Assembly (NCBI RefSeq): GCF_039530285.1
Contig: NZ_BAAAOK010000010.1
Location: forward strand, 1-64,000
Source of the DNA: Actinomadura_C alba
Lineage (GTDB): Bacteria > Actinomycetota > Actinomycetes > Streptosporangiales > Streptosporangiaceae
DNA: 64,000 bases
Direction of reading: 5' to 3'
Positions 27,808-35,821 of this stretch are shown here, piece after piece. The notes under the pieces were generated by a model. The model did not search any database, was not told where the DNA came from, and was given only the letters and a program-made list of their open reading frames with translations. Within the stretch, counting starts at the first letter, position 1. The number at the start of each line of letters is the position of its first letter. The position numbers and the translations under genes were made by a program.

Positions 27808-27962
27808 GTGCCGCCTCACACCGGTTCGATCGCGTTGGGCCACAAGTGTACGGATCGAGAAGGCGGCCGGGCGGTACCAGGCCAGGGGCGGGCGGCGTCC
27901 GGCCAGGGACCCGCTCCGCCACGCGGGCGAGACGGTGCGGCGAGGCCAGTAACCTGCATCGC

Positions 27963-28433
27963 ATGATTCGGACCGCCGTCCCAGAAGACGTCCCGACGAT
28001 CCTGCGGCTCGTTCGTGAGCTGGCCGAGTACGAACGCGCCGCGCACGAGGTCCACGCCACCGAGGGGGATCTGCGGTCCGCCCTGTTCGGCCCCGAGCCG
28101 CGCGTGTCCGCGCACGTGGCCGAGCACGAGGGCCAGGTCGTCGGATTCGCCCTGTGGTTCCTCAGCTTCTCCACCTGGCTTGGCCGCCACGGCATCTACC
28201 TCGAGGATCTCTACGTCAGCCCGCAGGCGCGCGGGCACGGCTACGGCCGGCGGCTGCTGGCGGAGCTGGCCAAGATCGCCGACGAACGGGGATACGGGCG
28301 CGTCGAGTGGTCGGTGCTCGACTGGAACTCGCCCGCCATCGGCTTCTACAAGGCCCTCGGTGCCCTCCCGCAGGACGAGTGGACCGTCTACCGCCTCACC
28401 GGCGAGGCGCTCACCCGCCTGGCGCGAAGCTGA
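27963..28433 (+). CDS. GNAT N-acetyltransferase (diamine acetyltransferase-like)
   Basis: A 156-residue GNAT enzyme. Landmarks: LVRELAEYERAAHEV, the beta4/beta5 element YLEDLYVSPQARGHGYGRRLLAELAKIADERG (acetyl-CoA-binding Q/RxxGxG/A: QARGHGYG), and the C-terminal VEWSVLDWNSPAIGFYKALGA. The EYER and WSVLDWN stretches resemble spermidine/spermine or thialysine acetyltransferases, so a polyamine-like substrate is possible. It is divergent from the hypothetical gene at 27807. Confidence 0.88.
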   Translation: MIRTAVPEDVPTILRLVRELAEYERAAHEVHATEGDLRSALFGPEPRVSAHVAEHEGQVVGFALWFLSFSTWLGRHGIYLEDLYVSPQARGHGYGRRLLAELAKIADERGYGRVEWSVLDWNSPAIGFYKALGALPQDEWTVYRLTGEALTRLARS

Positions 28434-28766
28434 CGGTCACCGGTCGGCCGCGACCCGGCGAGCATGACATATCTACCTGGCGCCCGCGGACGCCGTTCGG
28501 TCCGCGCGGAGCCGCCGCAGGTGTCTGGCCCGGAGGACCCGACCTCCATACGAATGGTGATCGAATTGACACGGCGTGTGACTGCTGTGACCATTGGCGC
28601 CGGAGTTACCTCATGGCAGGCACACGCGCGTAACGCGCGTCCGGCTCGAATCCGGCACACGTCGTCTTTGCCCGGGCAGGCAGGGTTGGCGTTCGCCTCA
28701 GGGGACTCTCCGCTGATCAGCGGGCCCTTCGGAACGAACAACCTCACAGAGGAGGCTGGGAAGCCC
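28434..28766. other. Gene-free stretch before the coiled-coil gene
   Basis: No supported gene. It contains TTGACA at 28566-28571, without a convincing -10, an IR around ACGCGCGTAACGCGCGT (28624-28640) and a tRNA T-arm-like GGCTCGAATCC near 28643-28653 that does not build a full tRNA. The + strand frame open from 28464 shows no coding character before 28767. Confidence 0.4.
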
Positions 28767-29144
28767 GTGGGAGCAAACGACACCCTCAGGGATCGCGTCG
28801 CCGTGCTTGAAGGGCGTGCGAATGATCACGACGCGCTGCACAGGCGGCTCGAATTCAAGATCGATAATCTCACCGACGAAGTGGCCTTCATCAAGACGGA
28901 CGTCGAGGGCCTCAAGGATGACGTCGGGGTCCTTAAGGCGGACATGTCCGAGGTCAAAGGAAAGATCGGCATTTTGACCGACGATGTCGCCGAACTCAAG
29001 GCGAGGACGGCCGACCTGGGCGAAATCCGGGCTCGGGTCGCTGAGATTCCTGAGATCAAAGCGAGCCAGATCAAGATCCAGAACATGGTGGCCAAGCTGC
29101 TGGCCAAGGCAGAGGGCACCGAGGAGGCCGCCAGCGTCTCCTGA
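28767..29144 (+). CDS. Small coiled-coil protein
   Basis: A 125-residue protein starting at GTG 28767 with AGAGGAGG at 28748-28755. Almost all of it is a heptad coiled coil (LRDRVAVLEGRANDHDALHRRLEFKIDNLTDEVAFIKTDVEGLKDDVG...), with near-repeats of the form DDVxxLKxD every 14-15 residues. There is no membrane segment. It resembles tail-fibre-stalk or SMC-like spacer coils but no domain identifies it. A strong hairpin terminator follows the stop. The frame upstream to 28464 is open but not coding-like. Confidence 0.7.
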   Translation: MGANDTLRDRVAVLEGRANDHDALHRRLEFKIDNLTDEVAFIKTDVEGLKDDVGVLKADMSEVKGKIGILTDDVAELKARTADLGEIRARVAEIPEIKASQIKIQNMVAKLLAKAEGTEEAASVS

Positions 29145-29168
29145 CGGACGCCGCGCTCGATGAAGGCG

Positions 29169-29216
29169 GGAAGGCCGCCGGCTCTTCTGATCCTCAGAGG
29201 AACTGGCGGCCTTTCT
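29169..29216. terminator. Rho-independent-like terminator
   Basis: Arms AAGGCCGCC (29171-29179) and GGCGGCCTT (29205-29213) are perfectly complementary, extendable by one G-T pair, with a short CTTTCT run after the stem. It lies between the convergent coiled-coil (+) and DUF2075 (-) genes. Confidence 0.65.
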
Positions 29217-29236
29217 GCGTCCCGTCGCCGCCGGTC

Positions 29237-31128
29237 TCACAGCCGCTGCGAGTGCTGCTCGATCAGACTCGCCAGGAATTCCTGGGTCTCGGGGTCGACG
29301 GCATAGATGACCGTACCGGCCATGCCCCGCGTGAGCAGGACCTTGTAAATGTTGCGGACATGGCGCTCGACCTGCAGGTCGGTGACACTGCGCCTGGTGA
29401 GCTGAGGGTCCTTGTTGCGGTCGCGTACGGTGACGAGCCGGCCGTGACGTGCCACGAGGTCGGGACCGATGATCACGCCGGACCAGTCGTACTCGAAGCC
29501 CTGGGCGGTGTACAGGCAGCCGACCTGTTCGAAACCGCCGTCCATCGTCGCCCACAGCGCGCTGGAGGGGGCGTTCCCGACGGCGCGGTCGCCTTTGACG
29601 TTCCGCGGCTTGGCCCAGTCGCCGATCCGCACGTCAGGTACGAGAGTGTCGTCGGAACGCGCATCGCTCCACGGCCAGCAGTAGCCGGCGGCGATGCGGG
29701 CGGAGAACCCCTCTTGGGCCTTGCCGCGCAGGATCGCCTCCAGTTCCTCGGGTGAGTCCGCGAGCGTGACCGCGAAGTGGTCATCGCCCGTCCACGGCTG
29801 TGGCCCGTCACCGGCGTCGAGACCGAGCAGACTCAGGACCCACTCCTCGTACTTCTCGCTCCCGCCGCACCGCCACTGGCCTTCCAGTGGGACATGCTCG
29901 ACGCGGAAGCCGAAGCTCTCGGCATGGCTCTTGATGGCCTCGAAGGTGCCGATCTCACCGGGCTTGACGACCTGATGCTCGTCGAGGAGGAAGACAGGTA
30001 CCCGGGCGGCCGCCATGAGCTCGTCGACCTGCGGCCGTCCGGTGTGGATCGGGTGAAGCGGTTGGCCGAGGTCTCCCGGATGCGATGCGCCTCATCGCAG
30101 ATGAGGACGTCGAGTTCGTTCTTCTCGGCGTTGGTGAAGCTGTTGAAGTACTTGAAGAGGTTCTGGACCCGTCGGTTGCCCTTGCCCACGTGGCGTCGCA
30201 TCGTCTGGGTGAACGAGCGTGACCCGGTCGCGTGGAGAGCCGGGTGGCCCCTGCGGCTGAGTTCTCCGAGCAGCGACAGCGCGATGACGCTCTTGCCGCT
30301 TCCGGGGCCACCGGTGACCACGACGACACGCTTGTTGTCCGCCTGTCGAGCCTTGCGCACGGCGTACAGGACCATCTCGTACGCCACGCGCTGCTCATCC
30401 AGGAGGACGAACTGCTCACGGTCCTTGATCTCCGCGGCAGCGAGCCGCATGAGCTGCTTGGACGGCCTTACCGCGCTGTCGAGCAGACGGTCGCCGGCAC
30501 CCGCACCGGGCTCTGAGGCGAACTGGGAGCGCAGATAGTCCAGGAAGGCGCCACGGCGGGTCTTGGTGAACAGCCGGGTGTACTGGCTCTCCACCAGGTC
30601 GAACAGGTCGTGCACGTCCGGATCCGCCGCGTTGTGGAGGTAGGCGACACCGTGCACGGTGTCGGGGTCGCGGTCCAGCGCACCGATGAAGTCGACGATG
30701 GTGTCGCAGTAGCCCTGCACCTGCTGCAGCGGGTGGGGGAGCACTCTGGAATAGCCCGGGACTAGAACGAGTGTCTCGCTGTCCTCGAAGAGCTCGGCCC
30801 GGCTCCACTGCTTGAGCTCCACGACCACGTAGCGGTCGTTGCCCTTGTGGTCGACCCCGGCGAGGACGACGTTCGCGCGCTTGCTCGTACGGGGAAGCTG
30901 GTACTCGATGAGCATCTCGACCTTGCCAAGGTCGGCCTCGACGAGATCGCGGGCGAGGAGCGGCAGGCTGTTGCGCCACGACCTCTTCTCGCTCTCGCTG
31001 GTCGAGAGCCCCATCGACATCTTCAGATGGTCGGTGATTCTGGTGGCCAGGCGTCGTTCGATGGGGGACTCGAGCACGCCCTCGGCCGACAACCGAAACG
31101 CCGTTACGGACTGACCCTCAGGCAGCAC
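29237..31128 (-). pseudogene. DUF2075 nuclease-helicase, frameshifted
   Basis: Two overlapping frames together give one DUF2075 protein of about 620 residues. The 5' part (from GTG 31128) has a PD-(D/E)xK-like segment (RANVVLAGVDHKGN, RYVVVELKQW), Walker A VTGGPGSGKSVIALSLL and Walker B LDVLICDEAHRI, and runs normally to ETSANRFT. The expected continuation (HTGRPQVDELMAAARVPVFLLDEHQVVKPGE) then appears in another frame and runs to the stop at 29237, including the helicase-like CLYTAQGFEYDWSGVIIG. The switch lies at about 30040-30060 and needs one extra base, so one base is missing. Intact relatives are SF1-like helicase/nucleases often placed with MazG-like enzymes, as here. It could be a recent mutation or a base-calling error. 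Confidence 0.8.
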
Positions 31129-31231
31129 GAAGAACTCGTGCGGGTGGGGGCGTGTCCGCGATCACCTCATCGGCGGAAGCCCGTCGGGCCGCAAATACCG
31201 CTATGCAGATTACAAGCGATCATGGAGGCTG

Positions 31232-31588
31232 TCAGGTGATCGGTGGGGCCTTGCGGATCGACCCTCGATACGTCGCGGCGTCGTAGCGACGTTCCCCCTC
31301 GTCCAGCTTGACGTGCGCGGCGGCGATGAGGTCCACGCCGAGGACGTCGGCCAGCCTCGTCAGATAGATGGTGACGTCGGCCAACTCTGACCTGACCCGC
31401 GCGGCAGCCTCCGGATCGTGCATGACCCGCTCCGCCTCTTCCGGTGTGAGCCACTGCAACTCGGCGAGCAGCTCCCCGACCTCGCCGGCCAGTGCCATGG
31501 CGAGGTTCTTCGGCGTGTGGAACTGATCCCACTCCCGTACGGCCGCGAACTCCCGAAGCCGCACGACCAGGTCCTCAAGCTCGGTCAT
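31232..31588 (-). CDS. MazG-like nucleotide pyrophosphohydrolase
   Basis: A 118-residue all-alpha NTP pyrophosphohydrolase. The metal-binding helices are visible: LAMALAGEVGELLAELQWL (ExxE) and VRSELADVTIYLTRLADVLGVD (ExxD). Length and order match the dCTPase/MazG-like subfamily that cleaves NTPs or dNTPs to monophosphates. The ATG at 31588 starts the fold (TELEDLVVRLREFAAVREWDQFHTPKNL). It lies just upstream of the DUF2075 gene on the same strand (~100 bp), a recurring pairing in actinomycetes. It may be a housecleaning or anti-phage partner. Confidence 0.88.
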   Translation of the reverse strand: MTELEDLVVRLREFAAVREWDQFHTPKNLAMALAGEVGELLAELQWLTPEEAERVMHDPEAAARVRSELADVTIYLTRLADVLGVDLIAAAHVKLDEGERRYDAATYRGSIRKAPPIT

Positions 31589-32001
31589 GTCGCTCAGCCT
31601 AGGCCTTGGTGAATGCCCCTCACGTTTCCACATCCGTCGGTCGGTGCCGCTCGCCGCGAACAGTCACGAGCTACGAGGTAGGTCAGCTAAGGGCGGCGAG
31701 CGAGCCTCTATCCGCCGTTCAGGCTCACCCGATCGGGAACTCGCGGCGGCGCTGTGCCGCCATGGCTCCGACGCACGTCGAACGGCCGTGAACATGCCGA
31801 TGGGCCCGCCGTTCGCGACGGACCCATCGGTCTTGGAAAAAGAGGGGTTCTGACCGTTGAGCTACAGCACCTCACGGTACTGCCAGGGCTTCAACCTGGA
31901 TCTCCCTGCTTCTCGTGGAGCCACTGGTCGTGAGCCAGCGGGGTCGTACCCGGCTCCTGCGCAATCCAAGTTAACACTTCTGGCTGGAAAGGCGTCCCGG
32001 C
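31589..32001. other. Gene-free stretch with a tRNA 5'-half-like sequence
   Basis: No supported CDS in these 413 bp. Read on the - strand from 31872, GGTGCTGTAGCTCAACGGTC resembles a tRNA acceptor 5' strand plus D-arm, but the anticodon stem, T-arm and matching 3' acceptor strand are missing. A strong hairpin (CGATGGG...CCCATCG, about 31798-31829) follows. The stretch separates MazG from the helicase remnant. Confidence 0.35.
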
Positions 32002-32480
32002 TCAGACCGAGAGGAGGCGATGCTGCTCGCGCAAGGAGAGTGTCGCACCCTCAAGGTCCGCGAGGCGAGCGGCCAAGGTCGCTTCGGCTAGGTGGCGGGA
32101 GCGCGGCGCTGAACTTCGGCCCTTCCAGCGCCGTGTCGTCGCCGTCGGGTAGGCAGAGCCGGTCACGCGACTCGGCGACCGCGACCTTCCATAGGTCGCG
32201 TGTGACGTCCGTGTGCAGCCGGACGAATGAGTCGTCGACCCGCTGAGCCGAGTCCGCCACGCTGCCGAGGCTCGCCTTCAGCGTGGCATTGGTGCGGTGA
32301 CCAGCCCATGTCCACCAGCGCAGGTCGCCGTCGGCTGTACGCGTGAGCACTGTGCCGCCTGGATGGACGGGGTCGGCCGCCGTTTCGCGTGCTTGCGCCA
32401 AGGTCGCACCAGCGCGGCGGGTCAGCCGTACGGGTGGGTCGGCTCCGAGAAGGGCTCGGAACCGGGGACCGTGCGGTGTC
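32002..32480 (-). pseudogene. C-terminal remnant of a large DEAD/DEAH-box helicase
   Basis: About 150 codons match the end of a long actinobacterial DEAD/DEAH (Lhr-like) helicase: ALLGADPPVRLTRRAGATL, then LRWWTWAGHRTNATLKASLGSVAD, QRVDDSFVRLHTDVTRDLWK and ALEGPKFSAALP. After FSAALP the expected tail (HLAEATLAARLADLEGATLSL) continues in another frame to a stop at 32002. Going upstream, a stop codon near 32480 ends similarity, and no ATPase core remains. So only the 3' end of a much longer gene survives, with an additional frameshift (about 32110). The family assignment rests on remembered C-terminal signature motifs. Confidence 0.55.
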
Positions 32481-32606
32481 TACCAGTTCCGGCAGCGATG
32501 CGGCGGCCCCGCGACCACCCGCTGCGTCAGAGTTCGCCCTCGACTGACGACATAGCGCCCGTACCTTGATTTGATCAGTACCTGGTGGCTCTCTCCCGGG
32601 GGCATG

Positions 32607-32612
32607 CATAAT
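32607..32612 (+). promoter_or_regulatory. -10 element placed for leaderless transcription of the HNH gene
   Basis: CATAAT at 32607-32612 ends 7 bp before the GTG at 32620, so transcription would start at or next to the start codon. There is no Shine-Dalgarno before the GTG. No clear -35 is seen. Leaderless mRNAs are common in actinobacteria. Confidence 0.4.
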
Positions 32613-32619
32613 CCCAGAT

Positions 32620-33555
32620 GTGAAGGCGTACGTTGGTGTGACCGACGGTGACTGGTACCGCTTTCTCTCAGCGCGTCCCGGACTGAACGAGGTCAACTTC
32701 TGGCGTCCCTCCAGTGCGCGAGAATTCAAGGTCCTCACGCCGGGCGAGCCGTTCTTCTTCAAGTCGCACTACCCGCACAACCGCGTGGTGGGCGGTGGTT
32801 TCTACAGCGGGTTCGCGCAGCTCCGCGTCTCCGAGGCCTGGGAGTTCTTCGGCGAGGCGAACGGCGTCGACAGCCTCCAGCAGATGCGGGCCCGGATCGG
32901 GCACTACCGCCGCGCGCCGATGGCTGTGGGAGAGGACCCCGTCATCGGCTGCGTCTTCGTCCGAGACACGCGCTTCTTTCCGGTCGGCGAGGAAGTCGAC
33001 CCACCGCCGGACTTCGCGTCGAACATCGTCCAGGGAAAGGGCTACGACCTCGCCGCCCACGCACATGCCGGCTACTTCGAGGAGCTCGTCTTCCGACTGC
33101 TCGGCCACAGCGTCGAGATCGATTTCTCACAGCCCTGGCACCGCGGAGGTCCCGTCTACGGCGATCCGAGGCTGACCCCTCGGCGCCTCGGGCAGCACGC
33201 CTTCCAAGCAGTGGTCCTGCGTGCGTACGACAGGCGCTGTGCCATCACCGGCAACAAGATCCGGCCCGTCCTGCAGGCCGCCCACATCCGACCGCTGCCG
33301 GCGGGAGGCGAGCACCGGCTCGACAACGGCCTGCTGTTGCGCTCTGACGTCCACACCCTCTTCGATCGCGGATACCTCGGTGTCGATCCGAATCACAGAC
33401 TCCTCGTGAGCCCGCGACTGCGGGAGGAGTTCGGTAACGGCGACCAGTTCTATGCCCGGGCGGGCCGACAGATCGCTCTACCTGAGCGACGACCGGACCG
33501 GCCGGGCCGCGAGTTCCTCGAGTGGCACCTTGACGAGGTGTACAAAGCATCCTGA
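32620..33555 (+). CDS. HNH endonuclease with N-terminal modified-base-recognition-like domain
   Basis: A 311-residue restriction-type nuclease. Residues 1-~170 form a PUA/SRA-like beta-rich domain (KAYVGVTDGDWYRFLSARPG, VNFWRPSS, PFFFKSHYPHNRVVGGGFYSGF). Residues ~195-280 form an HNH nuclease: RAYDRRCAITGNKIRPVLQAAHIRPLPAGG, RLDNGLLLRSDVHTLFDRGYLGVD, with the catalytic His in AAHIRP, Asn in LDNG and His in DVHTLFD. The architecture suits a modification-dependent or single-gene restriction enzyme. The GTG start is favoured by the -10 just upstream (leaderless). It sits next to the helicase remnant in a probable defence island. Confidence 0.85.
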   Translation: MKAYVGVTDGDWYRFLSARPGLNEVNFWRPSSAREFKVLTPGEPFFFKSHYPHNRVVGGGFYSGFAQLRVSEAWEFFGEANGVDSLQQMRARIGHYRRAPMAVGEDPVIGCVFVRDTRFFPVGEEVDPPPDFASNIVQGKGYDLAAHAHAGYFEELVFRLLGHSVEIDFSQPWHRGGPVYGDPRLTPRRLGQHAFQAVVLRAYDRRCAITGNKIRPVLQAAHIRPLPAGGEHRLDNGLLLRSDVHTLFDRGYLGVDPNHRLLVSPRLREEFGNGDQFYARAGRQIALPERRPDRPGREFLEWHLDEVYKAS

Positions 33556-33592
33556 TGGCTTAGGTCAGCGCCGTATCCGCGCTCAACAGCGC

Positions 33593-33612
33593 CCGAACGA
33601 CCGCAAGATCAC
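33593..33612. repeat. Degenerate copy of the GTGATCTTG element
   Basis: Twenty bases match one arm of the 1621-1700 inverted-repeat element (right strand) with 4 differences, including a perfect GCAAGATCAC. It lies between the HNH gene and the DUF397 gene. Confidence 0.35.
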
Positions 33613-33615
33613 GAT

Positions 33616-33810
33616 CTACTGGTGAGCTCGGTAAATGTGGTTGATGAAGGTCGTCCACTCGGACCGGGTGAACCGAAGGACTGCGCCCGTCTCGCCGGCT
33701 TTGGAGTCGCGGACGCCGATCGTGCCGTCGGAGGCCGGCGATACCTCTACGCAGGTGCTGTTGGGCTCGCTACGGCGCGACTTGCGCCAGTGGGTGTACT
33801 TCGTGCTCAT
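33616..33810 (-). CDS. DUF397 small protein
   Basis: A 64-residue DUF397 protein (HWRKSRRSEPNSTCVEVS, GTIGVRDSKAGETGAVLRFTRSEWTTFI). It is one of four in this window with the same signature. In Streptomyces such proteins lie next to XRE/DUF5753 regulators and resemble antitoxin- or anti-regulator-like partners; their biochemistry is not established here. Its ATG overlaps the stop of an XRE gene that has been reduced to a remnant (33807-33930), so it may now be orphaned. Confidence 0.85.
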   Translation of the reverse strand: MSTKYTHWRKSRRSEPNSTCVEVSPASDGTIGVRDSKAGETGAVLRFTRSEWTTFINHIYRAHQ

Positions 33811-33930
33811 TGACCGGCCCCTGCCTGATTCTCGGCGATCCTGTCGGCCGTCTCGCTCGGCGGTCATGCCCTTCGCCTCGCGAAGGGTGCGTAGGGCCAG
33901 GCGTCGGCGGCGGACGAAGGGGCTGGTCAC
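33807..33930 (-). pseudogene. XRE/DUF5753 regulator reduced by a large internal deletion
   Basis: From GTG 33930 the first ~25 codons are intact (TSPFVRRRRLA-LRTLREAKGMTAE), matching the paralogue at 40633 almost exactly, with a 2-codon loss after RRLA. The sequence then jumps to the last ~16 codons of such a gene (ETADRIAENQAGAGQ, stop overlapping the DUF397 ATG). Paralogues are 293 residues, so about 245 codons are gone. The upstream region is still nearly identical to that of the 40.6 kb cassette. The junction lies near 33858-33868. Confidence 0.8.
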
Positions 33931-33983
33931 CGTGGTCCTCCGGATGGTCGGCCGTGCCGAAAGGGGCACGGATCGAACATGCC

Positions 33984-34006
33984 TTTGACTACGGTGCGTA
34001 TTGAAC
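33984..34006. promoter_or_regulatory. Conserved XRE-cassette motif, copy 1
   Basis: A 23-bp block containing the hyphenated palindrome TACGGTGCGTA flanked by TTTGAC and TTGAAC. It is identical to those at 40687-40709 and 50838-50860, each 54 bp upstream of an XRE start. It is probably an operator or promoter element of the regulator. Confidence 0.6.
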
Positions 34007-34164
34007 ACGCAGCTTTCCGGGGTCGCTGTGAGAACCGGGGGAGTGGCCGGATACGGCCATCCCCGCCGGCTCGTCTTCGCCGCTCGACCGGCCGGCGGCT
34101 CATGAGAACACGACGCCCGGCCGTACCTCCGTTCGATCGGGCTGTGCCGACCGGGCGCGTGGCG

Positions 34165-35610
34165 TCAGGGGATGAGCGACCAGCCGAAGCCCGCGTTGGC
34201 GGGGTCGGCGCCGAGGTCGGCGGGTCCGAAGGTCATGGCTCCCGTGCCCGTCGCGCCGGAGCGTGTCCCGGGGAACACGCTGACCGCGCCGTCGCCCCGG
34301 TACAGGCTGTTGGGATCCCGCTTGTTCTCGCCCACCGCGGCCGCGGCCAGGTCGGCCCTGCCGTCACGGTTGAAGTCGATCAGCGAGACGGTCCACCCGA
34401 ACAGGTCGTCCGGCTCCGCCGTGTCGGGCACGCCGGGAGTGTCCTGGCTGAAAGACCGGGCTCCCGCCGTGGTGAGGCCCCGTGGGAGGCCCTTCAGCAG
34501 GACCACCGATCCAGCCCGGTTCGCCTCGCCGACGGGCTTGCCCTGCACTCCGATCGCGACATCGGCGTACCCATCGCCGTTGGCGTCGCCCACCGCCACC
34601 GCCGACCCGAACCGGTCGTACTCGCCGGTCGTCCCCGGCACTCCCCGGGTGTCCTGGTTGATGGTGAGATCCGGCTCCGCGGGTAGGCCCTGGCGCGTCC
34701 CGTACCGGATGTACACCTCGCCGCCCCGGGCAGGGCTCTGGCTGATGTACCCGGTGACGAGGTCTGAGCGACCGTCACGGTTGATGTCGCCGAGCGCGGC
34801 CGTGTCCGCGTACTCGATCGTGACGGTGGTCTCCGTGCTCAGCCCGCCGGACGATCCCAGGTAGAGATCCACCATGGGCGTTCCGCCGACGGCGGGATAG
34901 GACGTCACCACGTCGGCGTATCCGTCGCCGTTCACATCGCCGGTGGTGATGGCCGTCAGCCCGCTCCGGCCGGCGCCGTAGGGAAGCGGGTTCACTGTGT
35001 ACGCGCCCTCGGCGACGTCGAACAGGTACACGTCACCAAAGTTGCTGGGGGTCTCAGTCGCGATCAGCTCCGCCCTGCCGTCGCCGTTCACGTCGCCCAT
35101 GCCGACGGCGTTGCCCAGCCGGTACTGTCCCGCGACCGAGGTCGCCCGGCCCAGGCCGTCCTCGCCGCCGAACAGGACGGTCACGGCGCCGTGGTAGAAG
35201 ACGTTGTCGTACGGTCCGTACCGCGGCGAGCCGATCGCCAGGTCGGCGTACCCGTCTCCGTTGAGGTCGCCGGCCGCGACCGAGGTCCCGAACCCCGCGT
35301 TCGGTTCGGCCGGGCCCGGAACGCCGGGTTCGTCCTGGCTGACGACCTGATGCCTGCTCGTGTCCAGCCCGGACCTGGAGCCGTACACGACGGTGACGTA
35401 ACCGGCGCCGGTCTTGCCGCCCACCGTTCCGTTCGGAGCGCCAATGGCCATGTCCTGGTAACCGTCGCCATTGAAGTCTCTGGTCACCTTGGCCGCCGCT
35501 TTGACCTGCCGAGGTTCGCCCGCCGCGGCCGCGACGCCGCCCGACGGCATCATCGCCGCCACCAGGGCAGCGCTGATGGCAGCACTGATCACTACACGTC
35601 TTACCTGCAC
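34165..35610 (-). CDS. Secreted FG-GAP/VCBS (integrin-like) repeat protein
   Basis: A 481-residue secreted protein with a Sec signal peptide (VVISAAISAALVAAMMPSGGVAAAAG). Seven FG-GAP repeats follow with Ca2+-binding loops: DFNGDGYQD, DLNGDGYAD, DVNGDGRAE, DVNGDGYAD, DINRDGRSD, DANGDGYAD and DFNRDGRAD, forming a beta-propeller like the integrin alpha head. Such proteins occur extracellularly in actinomycetes as hydrolases, adhesins or unknowns; no catalytic domain is seen. The GTG at 35610 has GAGAAGG upstream. It is downstream of the STAND operon on the same strand but separated by 211 bp with its own ribosome site, so an independent promoter is likely. Confidence 0.88.
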   Translation of the reverse strand: MQVRRVVISAAISAALVAAMMPSGGVAAAAGEPRQVKAAAKVTRDFNGDGYQDMAIGAPNGTVGGKTGAGYVTVVYGSRSGLDTSRHQVVSQDEPGVPGPAEPNAGFGTSVAAGDLNGDGYADLAIGSPRYGPYDNVFYHGAVTVLFGGEDGLGRATSVAGQYRLGNAVGMGDVNGDGRAELIATETPSNFGDVYLFDVAEGAYTVNPLPYGAGRSGLTAITTGDVNGDGYADVVTSYPAVGGTPMVDLYLGSSGGLSTETTVTIEYADTAALGDINRDGRSDLVTGYISQSPARGGEVYIRYGTRQGLPAEPDLTINQDTRGVPGTTGEYDRFGSAVAVGDANGDGYADVAIGVQGKPVGEANRAGSVVLLKGLPRGLTTAGARSFSQDTPGVPDTAEPDDLFGWTVSLIDFNRDGRADLAAAAVGENKRDPNSLYRGDGAVSVFPGTRSGATGTGAMTFGPADLGADPANAGFGWSLIP

Positions 35611-35821
35611 AGCCTTCTCGCCTTCAGTAGGGGAGAAGGTGGGCCCACCCCCGATTTCACCCGTAGGACGTACGGAGGCCGACCCCGGGTGACTTATCAG
35701 GACGAAAGCGACCAGATCCGGTCATCCCATCCCTGTCGTCTGCCCGGACAGAACGCCAACGCCTTCCCAACGGCACCCAGGCCTGCGCCCTGTCCGCCGT
35801 CAGGTACCCGATCTCCGCTGC

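Noticed and set aside
28566..28664. Possible class II tRNA: 7-8-bp acceptor-like pairing and a GGCTCGAATCC T-arm
   Set aside because: No valid anticodon arm (no U33, no 5-bp stem) and the T-stem is imperfect; likely chance or a decayed relic.
29237..31128. Programmed -1 frameshift in the DUF2075 gene
   Set aside because: No slippery heptamer or downstream structure is evident at 30040-30060; a deleted base is simpler.
31798..31872. tRNA-like 5' half on the - strand
   Set aside because: D-arm looks good but anticodon stem, T-arm and 3' acceptor strand do not pair; kept only as a note in the intergenic entry.
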